Positions 45,301 to 52,512 of a DNA stretch of 64,000 nt are shown in pieces. The translations under genes were made by a program, and so were the position numbers. The notes under the pieces are model-generated. The model searched no databases. It saw nothing but the letters and a program-made list of their open reading frames with translations, and had not been told where the DNA came from. Position 1 is the first letter of the stretch; each line of letters begins with the position of its first letter. This stretch comes from Spirosoma profusum (lineage in GTDB: Bacteria > Bacteroidota > Bacteroidia > Cytophagales > Spirosomataceae): contig NZ_JACWZY010000002.1 in NCBI RefSeq assembly GCF_014699005.1, forward strand, positions 62,001-126,000. The letters run 5' to 3'.

Positions 45301-45507
45301 CTTGAGCGTGTATTTACCATCGCTATCCGTTACTGTACCCTTCGTGGTGCCTTTTTCCAGAACCGTTACGCCTGGCAAAATCTGACCATCGCTGGCATTC
45401 GTTACTTTACCAGTTATCGACTGTGCAAAAGCCGACAGACTTAGTAACCAGAGCGTTGTAAGTAGCATACCCGATCGGGTAGGCCAATGAAGTAGCATAC
45501 ATTTCAT
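42394..45507 (-). CDS. SusC/RagA-family TonB-linked outer-membrane transporter, pair 1
   Basis: About 1037 residues. I pick the ATG at 45507, ahead of the signal LLTTLWLLSLSAFAQ; the frame is open to 45624. Carboxypeptidase-like N-domain (ITGKVTNASDGQILPGVTVL), TonB plug (ARENNLANALTGKIAGVNAT, GPGGSSRIIIRGNGSL, GPAAALYGARASNGVILITT), and barrel ending GVPRTRSLGVSLMVKF. Imports a ligand handed over by SusD. It is the first gene of a minus-strand block whose enzymes are exported, and shares its upstream region with a DeoR-type gene. Confidence 0.92.
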   Translation of the reverse strand: MKCMLLHWPTRSGMLLTTLWLLSLSAFAQSITGKVTNASDGQILPGVTVLEKGTTKGTVTDSDGKYTLKLTNDKATVIFSYIGFAAEEIAVAGRSIIDVGMKEGATNLGEVVVTALGISKEKKALAYAVSEVKGSEFTQARENNLANALTGKIAGVNATGMATGPGGSSRIIIRGNGSLNGNNQPLYVINGMPMDNSIPGGGTTADGNGMNVDRGDGIGGLNPDDIESISVLKGGPAAALYGARASNGVILITTKKGRSQKGVGVEINSNTTFEDIAVIPNWQYEYGQGLDGKKPTTVTEAKSTGRLSYGAKMDGTPTIQVDGQLHPYSPQKDNLKNFYRTGANYINSVAFTGGNESMNFRLGLNNTQSNSIVPNSSFVRRIANLNMNAFLGKKLSVETVFQYNYEAGTNRPKVGYADMNPHWATYLVANVVDIRSLAPGYDPVTGKEMEWNPVPAAPNPYLVVNKFKNDDIKNRFIAQGSIRYDILDNLFLKGSVSQDSYSFSSEYVQPTNNAYQPLGTYDARKVTSSETNGMLTLNYNTSFFKDLTFSALLGANAQRSIYDQTQIAGSEFTVPYFYSYTNLAAFTTTPTYMKSAINSVFGSADFGYKNVAYLTLSGRQDWFSVLNPKQNSIFYPSVGGSLILSDAFRLPTAISFAKLRASWAQVGGATVNAYQIYQYYSMQQGGHNGRPVQVLSSSQVPNPDLKPLTSTTSEAGIEAKFLNNRLGFDVTLYNRKTTNDIVTSNIALSSGYTSALLNVGELSNKGVELLVTGTPIKKADFSWDVSYNMAYNRSKIERLAEGLTGIDIGTGVGGGLVRNVVDRPYGTVWGYRKKTDAKGNVVFNTASGYAVRGDLEEIGQGTPPWTMGITNNFRYKNFSLNILLDGKFGSIVYSNLYQYAYRFGLPQETLPGRETGVTVTGVTPEGNPFTKTWSKEDVDTYYDNDKNYTAMFMFNNDFVKLRQIVLSYNLPVNKLSFLKLQSASISFVARNLAILYKDKKNQYFDPESSYTSTNAQGLEAFGVPRTRSLGVSLMVKF

Positions 45508-45554
45508 AGGTGTACAATTGTTAATGTTAGCTAGGTTAAATTGAAAGGAGTAAT

Positions 45555-45680
45555 GTATTTGCAAATATTGCAAAGAAAGTTGCGTTATTTGCACAATATA
45601 GAAGAATTTAAGTCGAAATTCCAATTATTATACTGTTTATTTGCAAATAATTAGTAGATATTATGCAAATAATGCATTTT
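45555..45680. promoter_or_regulatory. Cluster of TTATTTGCAAATAA-like palindromes
   Basis: Between susC and the divergent DeoR gene (a 320-bp gap). Sites: TATTTGCAAATA at 45556-45567, TTATTTGCACAATA at 45585-45598, the perfect 14-bp palindrome TTATTTGCAAATAA at 45637-45650, and ATTATGCAAATAATGCA at about 45660-45676. Likely operators for the adjacent DeoR protein or another dimeric regulator. The rest of the gap to 45827 shows nothing else. Confidence 0.55.
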
Positions 45681-45827
45681 TGAGATGATTTTATCGGTTA
45701 ATGAAAGGATAATCTCAAAAAACGCAACATAGAAAACTTTATCAGCTAAGCTTTCATTTATGGGAGTAAGTAAGACCGAGTCCCCAAATCTCTTTTAGGT
45801 TGATTAACGCTATTCCTGTGTGCCCTT

Positions 45828-46586
45828 ATGTCGATAGCTTTTTTAAAAGACGAACGTAAAGACCTTATTATTAAACAAATAAATCTTCATACGCGGGTAA
45901 GCCTGACGGATTTAGCATCGACGCTGAACGTATCGGAGGATACGATTCGGCGTGATATCAATGATTTGTCGGAAGAGGGAAAGCTGATTAAAATTCGGGG
46001 AGGGGCTATGTCGAAGGCGTACCACCACTCGTCGCTGATTCAGGAGACGTACGCGCATCTCAACAAGAAAACGATTGCCGAAAAAGCCCTGACGCTGCTT
46101 CAGGATGGTATGCTGATTCTGATTGGCGGAGGCACTACCATTCGTGAATTTATCAAAATGATTCCCGCTGATCTGAAGGCTACGTTCATGACTGTTAATC
46201 CATTGACTGCCGTAGAATTGCTTGATAAACCCAATCTGGAAATCATCATGATTGGCGGTCAGATTTCGCGTTACAGCCAGATGAGCGTGGGTGGAGAAGT
46301 ATACCAGCGACTATCCGAACTCCGTGTAGATATGTGCATTATGGGCACCAACGCCATCGACGCCCGAGAAGGTCTTACGGATTCGGATTGGGAAACAGTG
46401 CAGGCAAAAAAAGCCATGATTCGGGCCGCCGACAAAGTAGCCGTGCTGGCGATTTCTGAAAAAATGGACAGCGTAATGCGCATGAAAATCGCTGACTTGA
46501 ATCAGGTGGATTACCTCATTACCGAACTGCCTTCGGATTCACCGCAACTTGCGCCCTACAAAATGAGTAAGACCGTTGTGTTGTAA
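45828..46586 (+). CDS. DeoR/GlpR-family transcriptional regulator
   Basis: 252 residues, full length for the family. N-terminal winged helix (RVSLTDLASTLNVSEDTIRR, then EGKLIKIRGGAM) and the C-terminal DeoR sensor domain (IAEKALTLLQDGMLILIGGG, TVNPLTAVELL, MIGGQISRYSQMSVGGEV, MGTNAIDAREGLTDSDWE). Family members repress sugar genes and are released by phosphorylated sugars. Divergent from susC; likely controls it and/or the sugar locus that starts behind the shared terminator. Confidence 0.88.
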   Translation: MSIAFLKDERKDLIIKQINLHTRVSLTDLASTLNVSEDTIRRDINDLSEEGKLIKIRGGAMSKAYHHSSLIQETYAHLNKKTIAEKALTLLQDGMLILIGGGTTIREFIKMIPADLKATFMTVNPLTAVELLDKPNLEIIMIGGQISRYSQMSVGGEVYQRLSELRVDMCIMGTNAIDAREGLTDSDWETVQAKKAMIRAADKVAVLAISEKMDSVMRMKIADLNQVDYLITELPSDSPQLAPYKMSKTVVL

Positions 46587-46610
46587 TGGCAACGTAGTGT
46601 TTGACCCTTA

Positions 46611-46700
46611 TTTTGTCATGCTGAGGCACGAAGCATCTTAAGGTGCCTTAACTTGTTAGTGATGATACGTTAAGATGCTTCGTGCCTCAGCATGACAATA
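46611..46700. repeat. Dispersed hairpin repeat, copy 7
   Basis: Arms TTTTGTCATGCTGAGGCACG then AAGCATCTTAA; complementary except at the extreme outer end. Lies between the DeoR gene and the converging oxidoreductase gene, abutting a separate terminator. Confidence 0.9.
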
Positions 46701-46757
46701 ATAACGTAATGAAAAGGGCCGCTAATCTTTAGCGGCCCTTTTCATTACGTTATTATT
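46697..46757. terminator. Bidirectional terminator with 27-bp perfect stem
   Basis: AATAATAACGTAATGAAAAG then GGCCGCT, 7-nt loop AATCTTT, and the exact complement. Placed between convergent genes (DeoR-type and Gfo/Idh/MocA). A-rich and T-rich flanks on both sides fit termination in both directions. Confidence 0.8.
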
Positions 46758-46764
46758 CAGGAAT

Positions 46765-47928
46765 CTACATCGTGAATGACTCAACGCCCGTGTCTTTCCA
46801 GCTTTTCGACGTAGCAGAATCCAGAACGGCTTCGCATACTTTCTGGGTTTCGAGCGAATCCTGGAAGTTAGGCGAGCAGGGTTGACCTGTTTCCAGGCTT
46901 TTCAGGAAATCGGCCACCTGATGCACAAAGCTATGTTCGTAACCGATGCCCAAACCTGGTACCCACCATTTATCCATGTAAGGCTGATCGCCATCCGTTA
47001 CGTGAACCGACCGCCAGCCACGAACAATACCTTCGTCGCGGTGGTCGAAATATTCGAGACGGTTCAGGTCGTGAAGATCCCAACGGATGGAAGCGTGTTC
47101 ACCGTTGATTTCGAATGTGTAGAGTGCCTTGTGGCCCCGTGCGTAACGAGTCGACTCAAACAAACCCAGCGAACCATTGGCAAAGTGACAGTGGAAGATA
47201 CAGGCGTCATCAATTCCAACTGGCTGCACTTTTCCGGTTATAGCATGCATCCGCTCTTTTACGAATGTTTCGGTAACAGCTGATACGTCGGTGATAGCAC
47301 CGTTTATCCACATAGCGGTATCGATGCAGTGTGCCAGCAGGTCGCCCGTAACGCCCGAACCAGCAGCGTCTACGTCCATGCGCCAGGTGCCGGTACCACC
47401 CTGTGGTACGTCGGCGCTGATGGTCCAGTCTTGCAGGAAGTTGGCGCGGTAATGGAAAATTTTACCCAGCTTGCCCGAATCGACAATTTGCTTCGCCAGC
47501 GAAACAGCCGGAATACGGCGATAGTTGTACCAAACTGTGGTATTTACACCAGCCTCGTTAGCCGCATCAACCATTTCCTGCGCTTCGGCTACGGTTCTTG
47601 CCAGCGGCTTTTCACAGAGAATCATTTTGCCCGCTTTGGCCGCTGCAATAGCAATTTCTGCGTGCGAATCGTTGGGTGTGCAAATGTCAATAGCGTCGAC
47701 ATCGTCGCGCGCGATGACGGCTTTCCAATCGGTTTCGGTTGATTCATAGCCCCACTGCTCGGCAAACGCTTTTACTTTTTCGGCGTTACGTGAGCAAACT
47801 ACTTTCAGGACAGGTGTATACTCCAGATCGGGGAAAAAATTCGGTACGCGGTTGTAACCGTTGGAGTGCGTACGGCCCATAAATCCGGTTCCTATCAGAC
47901 CAATTCGTAATTCTTTTTTTGCTGCCAT
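46765..47928 (-). CDS. Gfo/Idh/MocA-family NAD(P)-dependent oxidoreductase
   Basis: 387 residues. Rossmann motif [37 protein letters not shown], the hallmark EKP in [14 protein letters not shown], and the C-terminal domain with [13 protein letters not shown] (His/Asp of the catalytic region). The family oxidises sugars or inositols, frequently making 3-keto sugars. No signal peptide, so it works in the cytoplasm. The following genes (isomerase, cupin, epimerase) point to a cytoplasmic sugar pathway. Separated from the isomerase by repeat copy 8. Confidence 0.9.
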   Translation of the reverse strand: MAAKKELRIGLIGTGFMGRTHSNGYNRVPNFFPDLEYTPVLKVVCSRNAEKVKAFAEQWGYESTETDWKAVIARDDVDAIDICTPNDSHAEIAIAAAKAGKMILCEKPLARTVAEAQEMVDAANEAGVNTTVWYNYRRIPAVSLAKQIVDSGKLGKIFHYRANFLQDWTISADVPQGGTGTWRMDVDAAGSGVTGDLLAHCIDTAMWINGAITDVSAVTETFVKERMHAITGKVQPVGIDDACIFHCHFANGSLGLFESTRYARGHKALYTFEINGEHASIRWDLHDLNRLEYFDHRDEGIVRGWRSVHVTDGDQPYMDKWWVPGLGIGYEHSFVHQVADFLKSLETGQPCSPNFQDSLETQKVCEAVLDSATSKSWKDTGVESFTM

Positions 47929-47955
47929 TTTTAATCAGGGTTTCTTTAAAAGGCG

Positions 47956-48047
47956 TTTTTGTCATGCTGACGAAGGAAGCATCTTTACGTTTCCTTACTT
48001 GTATGTTTGGAATGTTTAAGATGCTTCCTTCGTCAGCATGACAAAAA
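47956..48047. repeat. Dispersed hairpin repeat, copy 8
   Basis: Perfect arms TTTTTGTCATGCTGACGAAG, GAAGCATCTT; same arm type as copy 2, different loop. In the gap between two minus-strand genes. Confidence 0.9.
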
Positions 48048-48091
48048 CGCTCATTGCCAACGTTCAAATAAAATTTTATAGTAACAGAAGA

Positions 48092-49129
48092 CTATTTTTC
48101 TGCTTCGTACCAACCGTGCGCCTGGCGAACTTTAATCATAGTGGCCAGAATGTCGTTCCAGGTCTGTTGCTTCATCATCACCTCGTTGGGGAACATGCAA
48201 CCATCCCAGCAAATGTGTTTAAACGCTTTCGTGAGCTCACCGTTTTCATTACGTAGCCAGTAACCAGCGTCGTGTACGATATCGAGTTTGCCGTTCGGAT
48301 CGAGGGCCTGGCAGTGGCGGCCGGTTTTATCGTGTGAACCAGAGCCGAAAACAGTGCCGTCGTTTTGTGCTACGTGGAAATCGATGGTCCAGGGACGTAG
48401 CGCGTTGGTAACTTTTTTTAACGCTTCCGACAACGTAGCACGGTCGCTCCAGTCGAAGTCTGCCGGCAGGATGCGATCCTGTTCGCGGTTGTAGCCTAAT
48501 GTGTAAAGTAGGGTGTGGGCCATGTCGGCCTGGAAACCCATATTTGGCCGGTCAACGGCTTCGAGGGTTTCGAGCATCACTTTCCAGCTATGCATCGCGC
48601 CCCAGCAGATTTCGCCCTCGGCCGCCAGCTTTTCGCCGAAATCGGCTGCTACGTCGCAGGCTTCCTGAAACGTCTGAACGATCAATTTTGAATTACCCGT
48701 TGGATCGGCATCCCAATCATGTGGCGAACTGGCCGAATCGATACGTACCACGCCACTCGGACGGATACCCAGCTCAGTCAATTTCTGACCAATGTGGCAG
48801 GATTTACGTACCATTTCGACAAAGCTGGCACGTTGCTCTTTGGTACCCATGGCTGGGCCACCCCAGATCGGCGCTACCAATGAGCCAACTTTCAGATTAT
48901 AGCCGCCAATTTTATCGGCCAGTCTTTTGATATCATCATCCGATAGGTTGACGTCGATATGCTCAAAAAGGGCAAGGTCAACTCCGTCGAATTTTACACC
49001 ATCAACCTCAGCGGCTGCTGTCTTTTCCAGCATGGTGTCGAATCCTATTACTGGCTCAGAGTCAGGCCCTTTTCCGACCACACCCGGCCACATCGCGTTG
49101 TGGAGCTTGGGATAATTATTTTCGTTCAT
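48092..49129 (-). CDS. Sugar phosphate isomerase/epimerase (xylose-isomerase-like TIM barrel)
   Basis: 345 residues. The TIM barrel of the AP-endonuclease-2/xylose isomerase superfamily shows [19 protein letters not shown] and candidate metal ligands: Glu in [13 protein letters not shown], Asp/His in [11 protein letters not shown], His in [10 protein letters not shown] and Glu near the C-terminus (CMFPNEVMM). The start of the chain resembles enzymes next to Gfo/Idh/MocA dehydrogenases in sugar operons. No export signal. Exact substrate unknown. Confidence 0.83.
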   Translation of the reverse strand: MNENNYPKLHNAMWPGVVGKGPDSEPVIGFDTMLEKTAAAEVDGVKFDGVDLALFEHIDVNLSDDDIKRLADKIGGYNLKVGSLVAPIWGGPAMGTKEQRASFVEMVRKSCHIGQKLTELGIRPSGVVRIDSASSPHDWDADPTGNSKLIVQTFQEACDVAADFGEKLAAEGEICWGAMHSWKVMLETLEAVDRPNMGFQADMAHTLLYTLGYNREQDRILPADFDWSDRATLSEALKKVTNALRPWTIDFHVAQNDGTVFGSGSHDKTGRHCQALDPNGKLDIVHDAGYWLRNENGELTKAFKHICWDGCMFPNEVMMKQQTWNDILATMIKVRQAHGWYEAEK

Positions 49130-49159
49130 TACGTTTTATGGTTTTAAGGTCTAATGGTG

Positions 49160-49238
49160 AGTTATAAAGTTGTATAGTTATAGAGTTGTAAAGTTCTTGA
49201 TGCGTCAGCCAACTTTATAACCATACAACTTTATAACT
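49160..49238. repeat. Inverted repeat, AGTTATAAAGTTG type
   Basis: 29-bp arms, left AGTTATAAAGTTGTATAGTT then ATAGAGTTG; two mismatches to the right arm's complement, 21-nt loop. Begins shortly after the isomerase start and ends one base before the next gene's stop codon. A single copy in the window. Confidence 0.75.
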
Positions 49239-49239
49239 T

Positions 49240-50466
49240 TTACAATGTCAAATCTGGATTCTTTGGGCCGAAGTGCTTCAGCATCACGATTGGGTCGGTG
49301 GTGGAGTGGTTGGTGATGACAACGCCTTCTTTAGCCGCTTTTTCGCTGACGAAGAATTCGTCATTGGTCAGTTGGCCGTACCGAATCATGGTTGGTGTTT
49401 CGATGTCCCAAACGCCCATTTTGCCGTGGCCCTGCATCATAATCAACCCGTAAGCTGCATTGTCAACAATGGTGACCGTCTGACCGGGTTGCACAGTCAA
49501 TTCTTTGGCGCTGAACGCATCCGATTTGTAGCAAACCCAAACTTCGCTATAGCCGCCCGCTTTCATTTCTGCTTCATCGCGAACGGGTATTGGACGCATG
49601 AACCGATTCGCCATCATTTGAGGATCGGTATTCAATTCCCAGTCGATGGCTTCCATCAGTTGGTCGTAGTCGCCGATGCGATCTTTTGGCGTACCGTTCC
49701 AGAGCAATTCTTCCGGGATAATGGCTTCATTCACCAGCGATTGGTACATGGCAAATACGTCGGAAGCCTTTTGCGGCTCGTACGTACACAGGCTGCCCGG
49801 CGCGTGAAGCAGCCCCGGTGGTACGTCCCATCCGGTTCCCGGTTCGAGCCGATAAGCCGACGAATAATTCGTGATTTTGTTATCGCCTTTGGTGAAATTT
49901 TGCAGACACTCCTTAATTGTCTCTTTCGACGTACCGGGCGCAATACCGATAAACGTATAGGGAAAATCTCCGCCGTGGTTGTTGACCTGTGGCGGGAAAT
50001 AATACGCTTCGGGTTTGCCCAACTGACCAATCAGCGCAGCCTGCTCATCATTATGGTGCAGGTGGTGCGGCAGTGGACCCATGTTATCGAAAAACTTGGA
50101 ATACATCGGCCAGCTTTGATATTCATCCCACAAACGGTCGCCGATGATTTCGCCTTTCAGTTCATCAATAGCGTCTTTGAGCAGAAAAAGTGCTTCTGTT
50201 CCGTCCTCATCCTTATAGACAATATGGCTCAACCCTTCGTTTTCGCCCGTGAGTGGGCCGTTTTTGGCGGGTGTGGTCGAGGAAAACCAGCGTTCGTCGA
50301 TGCCACCGCGTTCGCCACCCAATACGTAGTAATCGTCGGGGTGCAGTTTGATACGTCGGCCCGGTACGCAGAACGACCGTGGAACCCAGGTCGGTGTAAG
50401 CCGTACAATTCCTTTTCCCTGTTCTAATGCCTTCGCGGCCAAACTTACTGATGAGGTTGTTTCCAT
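49240..50466 (-). CDS. Cupin-fold ManA-like protein (possible sugar isomerase)
   Basis: 408 residues. A pair of cupin regions with a metal-site-like HHLHHNDEQAALIGQ, WDVPPGLLHAPGSLCTYEP and the C-terminal MMQGHGKMGVWDIETP. This is the mannose-6-phosphate-isomerase type of architecture, but without its standard signature, so an isomerase role is inference. It carries no signal peptide. Position within the sugar operon, next to an epimerase-like protein, supports a sugar-converting role. Confidence 0.65.
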   Translation of the reverse strand: METTSSVSLAAKALEQGKGIVRLTPTWVPRSFCVPGRRIKLHPDDYYVLGGERGGIDERWFSSTTPAKNGPLTGENEGLSHIVYKDEDGTEALFLLKDAIDELKGEIIGDRLWDEYQSWPMYSKFFDNMGPLPHHLHHNDEQAALIGQLGKPEAYYFPPQVNNHGGDFPYTFIGIAPGTSKETIKECLQNFTKGDNKITNYSSAYRLEPGTGWDVPPGLLHAPGSLCTYEPQKASDVFAMYQSLVNEAIIPEELLWNGTPKDRIGDYDQLMEAIDWELNTDPQMMANRFMRPIPVRDEAEMKAGGYSEVWVCYKSDAFSAKELTVQPGQTVTIVDNAAYGLIMMQGHGKMGVWDIETPTMIRYGQLTNDEFFVSEKAAKEGVVITNHSTTDPIVMLKHFGPKNPDLTL

Positions 50467-50489
50467 AAACTCGATTGTATTACTTCAGC

Positions 50490-51551
50490 TCAAACATTGT
50501 TTTTCAAAAAATCTTGAATAGCTGCTTCCGTATGCAGGATTTCGATTTCCAGATCATACGTCCGGGATTCGCCCGGTTCCAGAAACAGCAATTCGTTTTG
50601 CTCGCGGGCTTTGGCCTGCCCAATGAGCGGATTAGTAGCAGGTTCAAGGCCCGTTACGTATTCGCCTTTGCCCCAGTGCTGCCAGTTCACAAACCAGGGC
50701 AGTTGCGCTTTCTGGAAACGTAGCGCCATCGCCACGCCCAATTTTGCATTATGTAGCCCAACTGTACACAACCCCGAACTGTCGGGTGTTACGTCGATGT
50801 TGGCTGCGGCCTCGCCCGTTCCATTGTGATCTTCAAGTGGAGCCGGACATTTTTTGAACGTACCACATTCATGAAAGATACGTTCGCTGATACCACCTGG
50901 ACGCGCTTCCCATTTCCCTTTCCAGACAATATCGGTGCCTTCATCGACCAAGGGCCAGCCGTAGTTGAAATGGTACAGCAGCATGTGCGGGGCCGACGTA
51001 TTACCCCGGTTTATAACTTCGTCATGGATTCGAATAACAGGTTGACCGAGCGTTCCGAAAATGGTACGTTTCAATTCCAGCCTAGGGCCGAAAATAGTCG
51101 TTTCTTTGATACGTCCGGTGATGCTCATGTCCAGCTTTCCCATGATTGGGTCGGGCTGGATGATGGATTCAATTTCGGCTGGAATGTTGCTGATTTTCCC
51201 GTGCAAACCGCGTTGTCCGTATTCGTCCTGTTCAGGTCCGCCTACGTGCGATAGGCCACAAGTTGTCAGTAAACCACCGCCAAAGGTGCGGAGCCAGTCA
51301 GCGCCATTGTCCGAAAAGGGCTCCGGGGGCGTTATTCCGGTATGACTCAACCAGGCCAGACTATGCTGATTGTAAAAAGCGTCGGCAATATCCATCGCCC
51401 TGTCCAGCACCAGTTTGTAGCGGAGACCAGTACCGGTATTTATCCAGGCAATGCGTGTACCCCGGCCGGCGCCATTGTCCAGCACGGATGTTTCGATGCC
51501 GCCGAGCTGAGCTGTATTCGAGACTTTGTTATGCCAGGGTTGTGATGCCAA
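50490..51551 (-). CDS. DUF4432/aldose 1-epimerase-like protein
   Basis: 353 residues with galactose-mutarotase-like beta-sandwich features: RIAWINTGTGLRYKLVLDRA, GGGLLTTCGLSHVGGPEQDE, GLHGKISNIPAE, TRIHDEVINRG-type segment (VIRIHDEVINRGNTSAPHML), HFNYGWPLVDEG, and GLEPATNPL. The His and Glu of the mutarotase site seem present (LHG, HFNYG, GLEPA). Would interconvert sugar anomers or epimers in the cytoplasm. Confidence 0.8.
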   Translation of the reverse strand: MASQPWHNKVSNTAQLGGIETSVLDNGAGRGTRIAWINTGTGLRYKLVLDRAMDIADAFYNQHSLAWLSHTGITPPEPFSDNGADWLRTFGGGLLTTCGLSHVGGPEQDEYGQRGLHGKISNIPAEIESIIQPDPIMGKLDMSITGRIKETTIFGPRLELKRTIFGTLGQPVIRIHDEVINRGNTSAPHMLLYHFNYGWPLVDEGTDIVWKGKWEARPGGISERIFHECGTFKKCPAPLEDHNGTGEAAANIDVTPDSSGLCTVGLHNAKLGVAMALRFQKAQLPWFVNWQHWGKGEYVTGLEPATNPLIGQAKAREQNELLFLEPGESRTYDLEIEILHTEAAIQDFLKNNV

Positions 51552-51569
51552 AACGAAAGGGAAATAATT

Positions 51570-51640
51570 TAGGATGTATGAAGTATGATATATGACGTAT
51601 AGCCGAAGCCTACATCATATACCATACTTCATACATCCTA
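51570..51640. repeat. Inverted repeat, TAGGATGTATGAAGTATG type
   Basis: 30-bp arms, two mismatches, 11-nt loop (AGCCGAAGCC region), between DUF4432 and DUF1080 genes. Sequences akin to it (tgtatgatata / tatatcataca) recur at about 8390-8450 between the HlyD and exporter genes, where they also flank each other in inverted form. Confidence 0.75.
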
Positions 51641-51649
51641 CATCAGTTT

Positions 51650-52423
51650 TTATTGCTTAATTCTTAGATTACGATACTGGACTTTCATAGGCGGGCCTAC
51701 GTGTACCTGAACACCAAGCAGACCTTTAGATTTTCCGTTAACCGTATCATTGTCCGTTACGTCACTCATCAATACGTCGTTGATGTAGTGCTGCAGATGA
51801 TTGCCTTTAACGACCAGATGGAACGTATTCCAGTTTTCGCTTTTAATAAAAGTCTTCAAGGAGTCGGAGCTACCCAGCGAACCCGTTACGTTCAGGCCGG
51901 TCCAGGCGTTACTTTTTACCCCCGATCGAATGGCTTCCGGCGTATTTTCACCACTGTAGGGATTGATCGTTGTTTTCTGACCGCGATAGGCCAACGTAGT
52001 GCGTTTGCGTTCTTCGTAATTCTGGCCGGTGAAGCGGTTCTTACCATCGATGTCGGCCTGGTAGCCACGTAGCGCGAACGGTACATCGGTAAGGCGGTCA
52101 CTGCGGTAGTTGATGCCTGAGTTACCGGCTTCGGCGATTTTAAATTCGCCTTTTAACTCAAAATCTCCGGGTTCGCCCCCTTTCCAGATGATGAACGAGT
52201 TGCTTTTTAGCAGTTTGTCGGGGGTAATTTCGCCGGTCAGATTACCGTCTTCAACACGCCAGTAGTTCGGGTCGCCATCCCAGCCATCCAGCGTTTTTCC
52301 GTCGAAAATAGAAACGTAGCCTTCTTTGTCTGGTTTTTTGGACTGACCTAAGCAGGTTGTTCCGGCAAGACCCGTCAATACGGCGGCTACGACAAAGGCT
52401 TTGGGCAGAAATTGACTTTTCAT
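51650..52423 (-). CDS. DUF1080 protein (3-keto-disaccharide hydrolase type)
   Basis: 257 residues from the ATG at 52423 (MKSQFLPKAFVVAAVLTGLA signal); four more codons to 52435 are open. Typical DUF1080 pattern: GYVSIFDGKTLDGWDGDPNYWRVE split here as DGKTLDGWDG and YWRVEDGNLTGE, then NSGINYRSD, RGYQADIDG and GLLGVQVHVGPPMKVQYRNL. The family is exported and has members shown to cleave 3-keto-glycosides, fitting a locus with Gfo/Idh/MocA oxidoreductases that make such compounds. Placed 77 bp behind the heme protein gene. Confidence 0.87.
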   Translation of the reverse strand: MKSQFLPKAFVVAAVLTGLAGTTCLGQSKKPDKEGYVSIFDGKTLDGWDGDPNYWRVEDGNLTGEITPDKLLKSNSFIIWKGGEPGDFELKGEFKIAEAGNSGINYRSDRLTDVPFALRGYQADIDGKNRFTGQNYEERKRTTLAYRGQKTTINPYSGENTPEAIRSGVKSNAWTGLNVTGSLGSSDSLKTFIKSENWNTFHLVVKGNHLQHYINDVLMSDVTDNDTVNGKSKGLLGVQVHVGPPMKVQYRNLRIKQ

Positions 52424-52451
52424 GTATGACAGCATCTTGGTTTAAGTTTGA

Positions 52452-52498
52452 TCACTACGTAGTCATTCGTGGTTTAAAACAGAATCACTACGTAGTGA
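52452..52498. repeat. Two TCACTACGTAGTGA-type palindromes
   Basis: TCACTACGTAGTCA at 52452-52465 and the perfect 14-bp palindrome TCACTACGTAGTGA at 52485-52498, 33 bp start to start, in a short gap between cotranscribed genes. The same ACTACGTAG core flanks repeat copy 9 at 62811-62819 and 62947-62955. Confidence 0.7.
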
Positions 52499-52512
52499 CT
52501 AATTCATAACGA

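Noticed and set aside
46697..46757. Tenth copy of the dispersed hairpin family
   Set aside because: Stem sequence is unrelated; it is a separate bidirectional terminator that abuts copy 7.
49273..50427. 384-codon plus-strand open frame opposite the ManA-like gene
   Set aside because: The minus frame has cupin metal-binding motifs and conserved context; the plus frame shows none and is the antisense shadow.
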